A program made the position numbers and the translations under genes. From Girardinichthys multiradiatus (Eukaryota > Chordata > Actinopteri > Cyprinodontiformes > Goodeidae), in NCBI RefSeq assembly GCF_021462225.1, contig NC_061794.1, positions 20,945,284-21,009,283 on the forward strand: a stretch of DNA of 64,000 nt. Reading direction: 5' to 3'. Below, in pieces: positions 23,201 through 35,400 of the stretch. The notes under the pieces were generated by a model. It was not told the origin of the DNA and did not search any database. It worked only from the letters and a program-made list of their open reading frames with translations. How positions within the stretch are numbered: the first letter of the stretch is position 1; the number at the start of each line of letters is the position of its first letter.

Positions 23201-24915
23201 CTGATTAAAGTGTGTACCGATATATTATTGTTACCATTTTCTTCCCCAAAATATGTGTATATGACTCGAAAACCCCTTTGAAGTCTGAGTCTGGTTATGT
23301 TTTTTTTTTTCTTTTCTGTGGCTCTCTGTGCAAGACAACCTATGTATGTTCTTTCATCACTTTGTTTTTATTAAAACGAACAGATACTTACATGGGTAAC
23401 ACATGCTTTTGGCCGATGTATGAATCATACAAACTGAAAAAAGGCAACATTTATGTCTTTGGTACATGGAAGCATTGCCAGCCTTTTTGTTTTGTAATGT
23501 ATTGGTACTGTGGAGATGATTTGATTTGGATGTTTTCTTTCTAAATGTTTGATATGGTTCCTAATTGTTCCTGCTTTATTTTTTTTTCTTCCAAAAACTC
23601 TGCACAAAGGTCAAGTGTTGTTTAAAATAATAATTAGGAGCCAATGTTTTCCAATATGAATGCCAGTCTTTATTACCTTCTTACAGCATACGATTACATA
23701 CAGCACCCTCTACAATAATCAGCGGATGCGTGAAAAAAGCTCAAAATAAATGTATCTTTTATTGCAGTTAAGTAATCTCACACAAAAAACGGCTACAGTT
23801 TTGTCAGTGCTAATTTGACAATTTGTTTTACCATTTTTCATAATAACCTTGGGTCCTCGTCCAGCCAGCTTTGTCATAGTTCCAGTTGAAACGTTTTTTG
23901 TTATAAATTTGGGCCAGTAGTTATTTTACTTGAATCCGTTTCCTATCTATTAAAGGTCAACACACATCTGCTTAACTTTTGAGTAGCATGCCTTGCCTTG
24001 CCATGTTTTCTTCTCTTTTCTGTTTTGTAGAGTGGCTTAGAGACATGGGGTCTTTATGTCACATTATATTTTATCCCTACGGAAACAGGACGTCAAAGGT
24101 TCCTAATTAAATGTTCCTAGAGACTCTAATCAACATAAAAAGGAAGGTTTGCACTTTCTAGTTTCTGCTGGATTTTTTAAAAAGTATTACATTTAATCAT
24201 CTCAATTTTAGACATTAGGAATGCTTAAATATGTACAGATGTGCATTTCATTACATCTTAAATTTAGACATCATTTGTTTTTTCCATTGCTGTTTTTCTA
24301 ATCTTTCCATTTCATTTAATGTGTTTTTTTCTGTTTTTGAGAAATACTTCAATCACTCTGTCCGTGTGTTTTAGTTCTGGCTAGTTCTGCACCAAAACTG
24401 TAGGATTCTTGATGAGAATGAAAGATGAAAGGAATTAATCACCCGACATTCAGCCTTTCTCACAATCCAGCAAATGTTGCCTTATTGATGTTTGTTTAGG
24501 GAATTAAAATCAAAACCTTCTTGTTACTTTACCTACTAGCACCTCATTTAGGAGAGTTAGTATTTAATAAGATCTGACTTGAAAAACACTGCTTCGATAG
24601 TAGACTAAAACCTGTTCTTACAAACTCTTATGATGTGTACTGTGTAAAAGGCATTAAAATTTGGTCATGTAACTGCAAAAGCAACTGACTCGCATGCCAA
24701 ACCCAAGAATCATCAAGATAAATTGACAAAGTGGTATTTATCTTCCTTATTATATACACATGTTATGGTAAAGGTGTGGTACTGAAATTGGAAAATATGG
24801 GATAGTAGTTTATTTTGTATTTGGGATGTAATCATTTTGGAAGGAGATTTCAAAAGGTGGTAGCGAACATTAGGTCTTTAATTCTCCCTGTTTCTTTTTG
24901 AGCTGCCTATTTGTA
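20270..24915. other. Long AT-rich gene-free stretch
   Basis: Holds an imperfect hairpin at 21826-21860 (arms 'ggtatcagcctccaaac' and 'gtttgaggctgatact') and a probable Tc1-like end near 23698-23960 (listed separately). 'agagatgcactgatcag' near 21179 resembles a common fish repeat start. No exon, RNA gene or conserved frame recognised. Confidence 0.45.
23698..23960. mobile_element. Probable Tc1-like transposon end fragment
   Basis: It starts at TA followed by CAGCACCCTCTACAATAATC, then A/T-rich text with 'aaaataaatgtatctttta' and 'ttttaccatttttcataata', resembling ends of a fish Tc1 family. No partner end or transposase was found, so this is a weak call. Confidence 0.35.
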
Positions 24916-26525
24916 CTGGTCCTTCTCAAAATATTAGCATATTGTGATAAAGTTCATTATTTTCCATAATGTCATGATGAAAATTTAACATTCATATATT
25001 TTAGATTCATTGCACACTAACTGAAATATTTCAGGTCTTTTATTGTCTTAATACGGATGATTTTGGCATACAGCTCATGAAAACCCAAAATTCCTATCTC
25101 ACAAAATTAGCATATCATTAAAAGGGTCTCTAAACGAGCTATGAACCTAATCATCTGAATCAACAAGTTAACTCTAAACACCTGCAAAAGATTCCTGAGG
25201 CCTTTAAAACTCCCAGCCTGGTTCATCACTCAAAACCCCAATCATGGGTAAGACTGCCGACCTGACTGCTGTCCAGAAGGCCACTATTGACACCCTCAAG
25301 CAAGAGGGTAAGACACAGAAAGAAATTTCTGAACGAATAGGCTGTTCCCAGAGTGCTGTATCAAGGCACCTCAGTGGGAAGTCTGTGGGAAGGAAAAAGT
25401 GTGGCAGAAAACGCTGCACAACGAGAAGAGGTGACCGGACCCTGAGGAAGATTGTGGAGAAGGGCCGATTCCAGACCTTGGGGGACCTGTGGAAGCAGTG
25501 GACTGAGTCTGGAGAAGAAACATCCAGAGCCACCGTGCACAGGCGTGTGCAGGAAATGGGCTACAGGTGCCGCATTCCCCAGGTCAAGCCACTTTTGAAC
25601 AAGAAACAGCAGCAGAAGCGCCTGACCTGGGCTACAGAGAAGCAGCACTGGACTGTTGCTCAGTGGTCCAAAGTACTTTTTTCGGATGAAAGCAAATTCT
25701 GCATGTCATTCGGAAATCAAGGTGCCAGAGTCTGGAGGAAGACTGGGGAGAAGAAAATGCCAAAATGCCAGAAGTCCAGTGTCAAGTACCCACAATCAGT
25801 GATGGTCTAGGGTGCCGTGTCAGCTGCTGGTGTTGGTCCACTGTGTTTTATCAAGGGCAGGGTCAATGCAGCTAGCTATCAGGAGATTTTGGAGCACTTC
25901 ATGCTTCCATCTGCTGAAAAGCTTTATGGAGATGAAGATTTCATTTTTCAGCACGACCTGGCACCTGCTCACAGTGCCAAAACCACTGGTAAATGATTTA
26001 CTGACCATGGTATCACTGTGCTCAATTGGCCTGCCAACTCTCCTGACCTGAACCCCATAGAGAATCTGTGGGATATTGTGAAGAGAACGTTGAGAGACTC
26101 AAGATCCAACACTCTGGATGAGCTAAAGGCCGCTATCGAAGCATCCTGGGCCTCCATAAGACCTCAGCAGTGCCACAGGCTGATTGCCTCCATGCCACGC
26201 CGCATTGAAGCAGTCATTTCTGCAAAAGGATTCCCGACCAAGTATTGAGTGCATAACTGTACATGATTATTTGAAGGTTGACGTTTTTTGTATTAAAAAC
26301 ACTTTTATTTTATTGGTCGGATGAAATATGGTAATTTTGTGAGATAGGAATTTTGGGTTTTCATGAGCTGTATGCCAAAATCATCCGTATTAAGACAATA
26401 AAAGACCTGAAATATTTCAGTTAGTGTGCAATGAATCTAAAATATATGAATGTTAAATTTTCATCATGACATTATGGAAAATAATGAACTTTATCACAAT
26501 ATGCTAATATTTTGAGAAGGACCTG
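24916..26525 (+). mobile_element. Tc1-like transposon copy B, full length (1610 bp)
   Basis: Exactly the same length as copy A, flanked by TA at 24914-24915 and 26526-26527. The left end has one change (CTGGTCC for CAGGTCC). Both inner TIR repeats (tctcacaaaattagcatat) are well kept on the left side. It contains the nonsense-disrupted transposase at 25244-26248. Confidence 0.95.
25244..26248 (+). pseudogene. Tc1 transposase of copy B, two nonsense codons
   Basis: The 1005-base frame is collinear with the 334-codon transposase of copy A, with no indel. A Trp codon is TAG at 25808-25810 (after PQSVMV) and another is TGA at 25994-25996 (before the F of the KWF motif). Both are single G-to-A changes of TGG. 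The DD34E residues are otherwise present on either side. The truncated N-terminal product (188 codons) would keep the DNA-binding domain and first Asp only. Confidence 0.93.
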
Positions 26526-29201
26526 TATATCTAGTAAGTTTTGTTTTTGATTTGTTTTGTTTTCTTTTAACTTATCTTTGAAACAAATGAATGTTAAACT
26601 ATTTTAGTAAAGATATTTTTCATAAATTATGCAGGAGTTAAACTTAAATTATAATAGTCTTACATTTAACCTACAGAAAGTTGCAGAACACCTGCATTAG
26701 AAAATGTTTTGGTTACATTTATACTATAGGAATTTTTAGAGGTGTCAGTAATAAAAAAACAACTATTTATAAATGTGGATTCATTTTCCACAGAACATTA
26801 ACATATTCAAATCAAAGGTTGAAGTAGTAGTAGACTAATCTACTGTCACAAAGCATTAATTCATTTAAAGCATTTTCTAATGTCTTAAGCAGCTGTGCCA
26901 AAAAAGTAGAGGACTCTGTGCTGTATGTATATATTTGCTGTTGAATCGAGGTCACTCCCCGCTCCATTCTGAGACCTGATTGTGGCGTCCTATTTCAAAT
27001 TGTAATTCTCAGTCACAGCTTGAATTTGAAAAAAAAAAAAAAAAACTGCCCCAGCTGCTGCCTCACAGTTTTCGGTGCACTGTAACAAAATGTTACAAGG
27101 GGGTCAAACTGATGCATTGCACCACAAAGGTAATTCTCTATCAATACCTTTTGTGTTTTTATACAGTTTTTTCAAATTTTGCAGTCAGTAAACTTAAATT
27201 TGTAATTTGATTAAAAAAAATATTACTAGTGATTATGAAAATTGGAGCTCCAGATGACAACGCTTGGCCTTTCTTCTTTGTTACTCCTCAGTATTTTCAT
27301 GTCCCAGTGATCTCTGTGAGATCTTCGACTCTTAACATTTTTCACATTGAAAAGTGAACGGTCTTGATATGCGGAAGATGTGCATGTATAATATTGTTTG
27401 GTGCATTTGTGTTTTCTAAATGAGGGACTTAATAAAAACAGTTCACTGAGGATTTTCTTCTGGATTTGTCTGCTTTTCTATGATTATTCTGTGTGGGTTG
27501 GGGTCATTTTCAGCATCAGCAGTTTTAGTGTCTTTTACTGCAGGAGGAATTTGAGTAGAGCTTCGGGGCACCATCGTACCTATAAAACGGATGATATTAT
27601 GAAAAAGCTAATAAATGGGGGTAAAAGGTTGCAGTAATGTCTTCTTTGGTGGATAAAGGAACACAGTCCATAAAGGTCTTGCTTGATACATTAATTGTGT
27701 TGTTGCACACCGTTATTAGGGCCATTATCAAAGAATATTTTGTGAGTTTAATTCCACACCCAATATCTACAAGAACGCACTTTCCAAATCTGTCAAGCTG
27801 TTAGCTTTGCACAGCTCTGTCTCTTTCAACAGATCTGGTTTATTAGTTCATTTGCGAAGTTCAGAGAATTTCCACCGAAACAACAGAATGACACGGAAAG
27901 CTGCTGTGAAATATTGATTGAGCCAGTGTTGCAGAGATGCTTTTTAGATAATAAGGAGAGGACCTCTTGAAGATATTGATTCAAATGGGAAGTGAAGAAA
28001 AGAGAGGTTTCTCCCCACACACCACAGATCACTTATAATGAGCTGGTGTGTCAATACTTTGGCTCTTCACATGCTATCGACTGCTGGACCACTACACTGG
28101 GCTCTGTGTGGTTGATGTTAACACAAAGAGAAAAAGGGATTTACAATGAGTATATTCACATCATAGTGTAACTCTGCAAAATGCTTTGAATCCAGATATG
28201 GTCTGGATATGTTTCGTAAGGAGATGCTTGTGAATATATGATTGGTGCATATTGCTTCTCCCAGTGCCGCAGCTGCTGTCCCATGGTTACCACAGATTCA
28301 AAATGTCCACACTGCCCCCTTATGGTAGCAGCATCCCGGTGCATCTTTCTCGGCCAAGCTGGAGGAGATGAGGCAACACAGAGGAAATGTTGATGTGTCT
28401 GCAGTGTTGCTACATTGGATGGATGCACTGTTGACCAGCGTCTGCTCCTGCAGGATTTGTGGCCAAAAGCAATTAAAATTCAAAGCAGACCTTAGTCCAC
28501 ATTGCTAAAGCATCTGAAGATACTCCCTGGGTACATAGTGGCGCCTTTTATCTGTGTTATTGTTTTTTAAGTTTGTAATTTTTTTAAGAATAAGATTGCA
28601 TGAGGTCCTAAGCAAAAATTAATTTTGGGCCCACCTTCAAATAAACCCGCTAGCTACCTCTGCACCACTGGCTCCCTGTGACCCCTCTGACCACATTGCG
28701 TTTTGTTTGTTTGCTACTTACTTTTTTTAAAATATTTTTTTTTAATTCTGCATTTCACTATTAGGGAGCTTTCACTATTTTGTGTTTACCAGCAACCATG
28801 AAAACACAAAGTTGTTCAGTGATTTTAACTATGTGTCTTTTAACAAACTGAAGGTGCATGCTTTTGCAGCGCAGATGCAACCAACACAAATTATTACATT
28901 AGCTGTAAATTATGACCCTGTTAACATACGTTACAGACTATGAAAAAATAAAATGTTATTAGTTTGCAGTTAAACTGCTGTGCAAATTAACCAATCAGAT
29001 GCTAAGATCTATTAGACAAGCCATAAACACAAAGTATATATTTAAATAAATTCTGAAATAATTATATACAATTTTAACACACAATTAACTGAAACTCTAA
29101 TTATTAATTTACACATTCATGTATTTGTGAAATAAATTATTAAATCATTTATGAATATTGATTTTTATCTATTTAATGTATTTATTATTGTTTATATTAG
29201 C
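26526..29201. other. Intergenic DNA upstream of EXOSC10
   Basis: AT-rich sequence with an A-run near 27029-27046. No supported exon, RNA gene or complete transposon. Short open frames here have no recognisable domain. Confidence 0.45.
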
Positions 29202-29329
<128 letters not shown>

Positions 29330-29475
29330 CGCCGAACAGGATGTTTTTGCATTCAGTTCCTACACCGACAGGAGGCGCTGTAGGTATTTTGGCGGCATTT
29401 AGCACATCTCCGAAGAAAACACTCACGAAGGGAGCTCCTTCCTGTGGCACGCATGTACACAACAGAGATTAGACG

Positions 29476-32400
29476 ATGAAAACCTCCAAGAAGAAGGAAT
29501 CCACAAACAGTAGACCTCAGGATAATAATTCAGAAGCCCAATGCGAAGAGGAAAATGAGCTGTGTCCTGGTTTCAAAGACGTCGACGCCTTCGTTAAAGT
29601 AAGTCTGAACCAAAATCTTGGTCTTGGGAAAGAACACAACGTGGATGAGCCTGTGTTAGCTATGAGCTAATCACATCATATCAAAAGCTCTGATAAATGA
29701 CAAACCAACAAGGACGCTTCCAATGTGACCTTTAATCAGTTTTCCCCAAGCTAGTTGCTACTTAGCTAGTGAAAAATATGTTTTCTGGTTAAATATCTCT
29801 TTGTAGTGTAAAGTTTATTGACAAATGAATTTTAAATTGAAGAATATACCTATATGTCTCTCAGGAGTAACAGTTTTGATGTTAAAACCAACTGAAATCC
29901 GAAAGTGATGGAGTAATTAATGGAAACAACAACATAGTTAAGAAAAAAGACGTGGGGGGGGGGTTTACTAATAGTTATTTTCGCCATGTTTTTTTTTTAT
30001 TGTAGCTATAATGTAGCACTTGCTTTTAAAGCAACTGCCATGTTCAGTGTCCATCATTTCTCTCTCCCCCCCCCCCCCAGACAGACTATCTTGGTATGAA
30101 TTAAAATGTACATTTAAGCTTCTTCAAATGAAATCACCTGTTTTGACATGAAACATAAATTTATTTTGCAATGGCTGTTTTTAATGTGATGGTATTACCA
30201 GTAAATAGCTGCTGCTGCAGACTCACCTTAGAGATGGTTTTGCTACTAACCTAGATTAAAAGTTGGTATAAAAAATGAGAATAACATCATGGCCCAGAAA
30301 CTGCAGTAAGATAAGATTTTGTCCCAGCTGTCCTTGGGTAAAAATGCCTCATCTTGCATATTTTCCTTGTCTTAAAAATCTGTATGATTGTGTTACAAGT
30401 GCTCTATAAGAAGAGTGTCTCCTGTTTTTTCTCTACAGTATGGTTTGGGGGCTGTGCTATCAGCCACTAAAGCCTCTGCTGGCTTACCTCAGACAGGAGA
30501 CAAATATGATTTCTATCGGAGCTTTCCGGGCTTCCAGGAGTTCTGTGAAAGTCAGGGAGATAAACTTTTACACTGGTGAGTGTTGCTTTTATTTGATTCT
30601 GTCGAGCTCCCATCTATGGGACAAAACACTTCCCCTAATTAATTAATCTACATGTAAGTCGAAAATTCATAATTTCCTTAGTTATTATGTCAGGACCTGC
30701 AGATACACGCCTTCATTATTAATTTTTTCTAACGTATACTTGTATTCTTCTTAACTTTAATGTCCTAAATAGCTTTGCTTTTGAAAGTTGGTTGAAATGT
30801 ATGTCTATTAGTGTGAAAGCCACAGTTCATCCATCAGTGAGATGCCTGGGTAACAAGAGCCATTTGCCCCTGTTTCTTTGTGTTAGCATGAGTCAGATAA
30901 TGCAGCACCATGGCTGCAGATCTCACATAAGAGACCGGAACAAGCTAACCGGAATTGAGGAGAGGTTTGACTTGGTTGTGGACTCAAATGATGTTTTTCT
31001 CGAAAGAGCGGTAAGCCCTGAAACTTTGTCTAGGAAACAGTTGTTTATTTTTTTTATAAAAACATTTTTGCTCACCAACTAAACTCTGCTATAACTTCCA
31101 GGGGATTCTCCTTGATGAAGCTGATGGGGTGAACAGGAGCCAGAAACCCATTATGCCTGCTGGGTTTCAGCCTCCAAAAATTGTTGTTTCCAGCTGGAAT
31201 CGTAAGGTGAGATCATTGACCTATCAGAATCTCAAATCCAGAAATGTATATTGTGTGCCAATCCAAACATCTAATCTGGGGGTGTCAAACTCCAGTCCTC
31301 GAGGGCAGGTCTCTTAGATCTCTTAGATGTATTCCAGGTCCAATAACGTTAAATCAACTGGCTCCATTGTTCTGCGTGTAGTCGAGGTCCTGCTAATGGC
31401 CTAATTATGGGTTCATCTAAAAGTTGCAGGACCCCAGCCCTCAAGGACTGGAGTTTGGCACCGCTGATCTGATCATGCAATGTTTTTTGTGGGAGATGCA
31501 GGAGAAAGACTCCAAATTAGTTTTTTTCTGTGTCACCGAGGTGTTTAAAACCCTTCTGCTTCCAATATAAATATCTAATGACAGCTCCCCACATGTTGTT
31601 AATTATAGTTCTGCTGTGTTCACTTTGGTGCCTAACACTGTTTATCGTTTTTCAGGGTTCCAGCTCTGGCAGTCGATCGGAGACATTCCGACTGCTCCAC
31701 GCCAAGAACGTGGCGAGGCCCCAGCTGAAATTTAAGGAGAAAGTTGACAACAGCAATACGCCTTTTGTTCCCAAAATCTTCATCAAGCCCAATGCGTTGA
31801 AGCCACTTCCATCATGTATGCCAAGCCTTTTATCCTCATGGGTATCACATGTAGTTCTCATTGTTTTACCGTTCTGCCTTGTCCTAAAGGATTCGTTTTC
31901 TCAAACTGTAGATTTCTCAAACAAACAAATACGTAAAGAGAGGCCAGAGGACCTCGATGTCCCGGCTGCCCTGGCTGACTTTATCCACCAGCAGAGGACT
32001 CAGGAACATGTTGAAGACATGTGAGGCGTTTGTTGTGTAATGTCAACGCTCTTTGTCTCTTTGTTGATCTGACGATTTTGCTTCATGTAGGTTTGCACAT
32101 CCATACCAATATGAACTGGACCACCTCACCATAGCAGAAAGTTTACTGTCCAAGCCACAGCCTCAGGTAATGCAGTCAGATATAGTAATTGTATAATATA
32201 ACCTTAAACCTTTCCCTGCCTAGCATATTAAGACCCATCTTTAAATTACTACTATTGCTAAGCTTTTAGAGATGGTTGTGACTGAGCAGCTCACTTCCAC
32301 TGTGGGGAAAAATCAAACATTCTTTATTAAGTTCAGTCGGGTTTCTCTAGAACTTTGGTGAACTTGCAGTTTGTAGCATCTGCCCTGCTCACGCAGGAGC

Positions 32401-35400
32401 TGACCTCAGCCTTTGATACAGCTGACCATCATATGCGATATGCTGAGGTATTGGTTCAGTGTTTCTGGATCTAATTTGAGGCAGTTTTCTTCATATCTGT
32501 TCGACTATTCCTTTTCTGTAGCTGCTTTAAATTACATCCCTCCTTCAAGACCACTATAATATTCTGTGGTTTGTGCTTTTGGGCCCTTGTTGTTTCTGTT
32601 GTACTTGGTCCATTTTTAAGCACTTTTAAGAATTTTCTTTAGGCGTAGACTCTGATAGCTGAAAATATTTTGTTGTTAAATGTTGGATGTTCGTGTCTAA
32701 TATCTGGTTTCCTCCTTTATTATTTAAGAAGTATTGCAAAGTTGATTTCCATTGCATCATGATCAGACCTGGAAATTGTCATTAATGCATTTACACCATC
32801 AGCACATGATTATTGTAATTCTACTGCCTAAACAGAAGATCCATGGATGTTCTTTAGGTTCTGATAAGCACCTCTGCATGGCTTCTAAGTTAACCCACAG
32901 CTTTTAGTCATTTCTTTAAGGAAATGTAATTACAATGTTTTATTTTGTACATCGCTGTGAATTCATGGCTTGAAAGGTGAGACTCAGTCTGATGTTTTAT
33001 CTGCTTTTGTGTTCTAGATGTACAAACCAATGGCTGAGACCAAGCTATCCTTTATAGACTCACTGGAGGACCTGGTGGTTCTTAATGAGAAGCTGTGCAG
33101 ATTATCTGAATTTGCAGTGGACCTCGAGGTATAAATATCACATTTAATTCAAATCAAAGTAAAAGGAACAAAACTCAAGCCATTCAACATTTTTCAGGCA
33201 TGTAGTGTCAGGCCAGAATGCATTATTAGGACTTTTGTGATTTAATGCTTTGAGCGTTTTTTTAAGGTGTTTTTTAAGACATTTTGTTCTCCATGGCAGC
33301 ACCATTCCTACAGGAGCTTCCTCGGCCTCACCTGTCTGATGCAGATCTCCACCAGAGAGGAGGACTTCATCATCGACACTCTGGAGCTCCGCAGCGAAAT
33401 GTACATCCTGAACGAGGCGTTCACTGACCCAAGTATCGTAAAAGTAAAGAAACAGTTCCATTAATGAGTTCTCTAGTATGTTGTCTGAATGTATGAGTAT
33501 ACATGATGGGGTAAATTTGATTCAGTTATGGCAGCTGCTTGCTCTTTAAAGGAATTTAGTTTTGGTTGTTGAAATGGTAAGATAAGCTTTTAGACTTTAT
33601 TGATCTTACAATAAAGAAATTCACTTGTTACAGCAGCTCTGTAGGGTGCAAATAGTTAAGAAATGTGCAATCAAGGAAGAGCAAGATGCATGTGTAGAGG
33701 ATGGTAGAGGCTACCACAGTCAGAGTTAACCTACAGATATTTAGTCATTAGGAACACAGACAGCAAATCAGCATTTTGTTGAGCAAATCAACCAGATATT
33801 GCACTGCCCTCTGCTGATCTCCCTTTTTGGACCTACGAGATTTAATATTTTAACGAAAGAAGAAATTGCAAAGATTTTAAGCCTTTATTTATGTTGTGAA
33901 ATTATTATTTGAGCTTTAGCACATTTGTGAACCACAAAAATGCAGTTTGTGGTTGTCCAAATATAATTTTCTGTGGATACCGTCTGGTGCTTGTCTTCTG
34001 GACTCTTATTGTTTCGGGCCAGATTCTGAACTGCATTGTTTTATTAAAAGCTGACAGCTCTCTTGGAGGGAGGCTTTTAAATATTTTCCCATGTTTGAAG
34101 CTGCCAGGCCAGCTCAACAGTCTGAGCAGACTGGCCATTTTCCAGCAGGAGGCTCAGACATTTGTTGCTGTGGGAAATCGGTTTGACAAAATAACATTTG
34201 CGATGGACTGGCGACCTGTCCAGGATGTACCCTGCCTCTCGCCCATAGACTGCTGGAGATAGGCACCAGCTCCCCCGCAACCCATTATGGAATAAGCGGT
34301 AGAAAATGACTGACTGACTGACATTTGAAATAATGAACTTCAATGTAATTAATCATCTTTCTAATCTGTTCCTCCTAAAGGAAGATGTTGTAATTTATTT
34401 TTTTAGCTAAAGCTCTGGACTTTTTATTATGTCTCTCAGAGACCAGTCATACTCAGAGAAGTTTGATGAAGTTGGCAGGTGTCTTCTGATGCGTGGGAGC
34501 CAACATGACTCACACTCAGTAGGGGCACCTTTGGACAAAGTGGGCTATGTTGACTCAATCTGCCAACTGATTTGCAAAAATCATCCAAATAAAAAATAAT
34601 CATCTTGTCTTTTTAATACTCTGCCAAATGTCTTTCTTTTTTTCCCCCCACCCAGGTTTTTCATGGTGCTGATTCTGACATCGAGTGGCTCCAGAGGGAC
34701 TTTGGCTTGTACGTTGTCAACCTTTTTGACACCCATCAGGCGAGCCGAGCCCTGAACCTGGCCAGACATTCCCTCGACCATTTACTGAAGCAGTTCTGCA
34801 ACGTGAACTCAGACAAACGCTACCAGCTGGCTGACTGGAGGATCCGGTGCGTTATCAGCTGGAACCAGTTATTGTTTCATTATAAAACATTTCTTTTTTA
34901 GTTCTTTTTAACTTTCTCAAAAAACTATTATGTATACTTCCTTGCAAATGTATTCCACATTACTCCAACAGACGTCAGTGTAATTTATTGGGTTTTTATG
35001 TGATAGACCAACAGAAGGTGATGCTGTGAAGTTGAAGGAGAAGTAAACAGATTGTGGCAGGTGTTTGTTTTCACCCCATTTTTTCTCTGATACCCTTGAA
35101 TAAAATTCAGTTCAGGTATTTCTCACCTAAGAAGTCACCAAATTGGTAAACCTCTGCAGTTCAATCTCAGTATAAATCCAGCTGTTTTTTTTTTTTTTTT
35201 AAGTTCTTAGAGATTTGGTAGAGAACTTCAGAGAACAAACGGCCAGATGAAGACCACAGAACACAGCAAACAGGTCTGAGATAAAGTTGTGAAGATATTT
35301 AAACCAGGGTTAGCTTAAAAAAAAACAATATCTCAAGCTCCAAACGTCTCACATAACACTGTGGAAATGAAGAGTCTGGTACAACTGCAAACCCACCACC

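Noticed and set aside
30064..30081. Alternative EXOSC10 exon after the C-run acceptor
   Set aside because: The downstream sequence gives no conserved frame, and the exon 1 to exon 2 join is already in phase without it.
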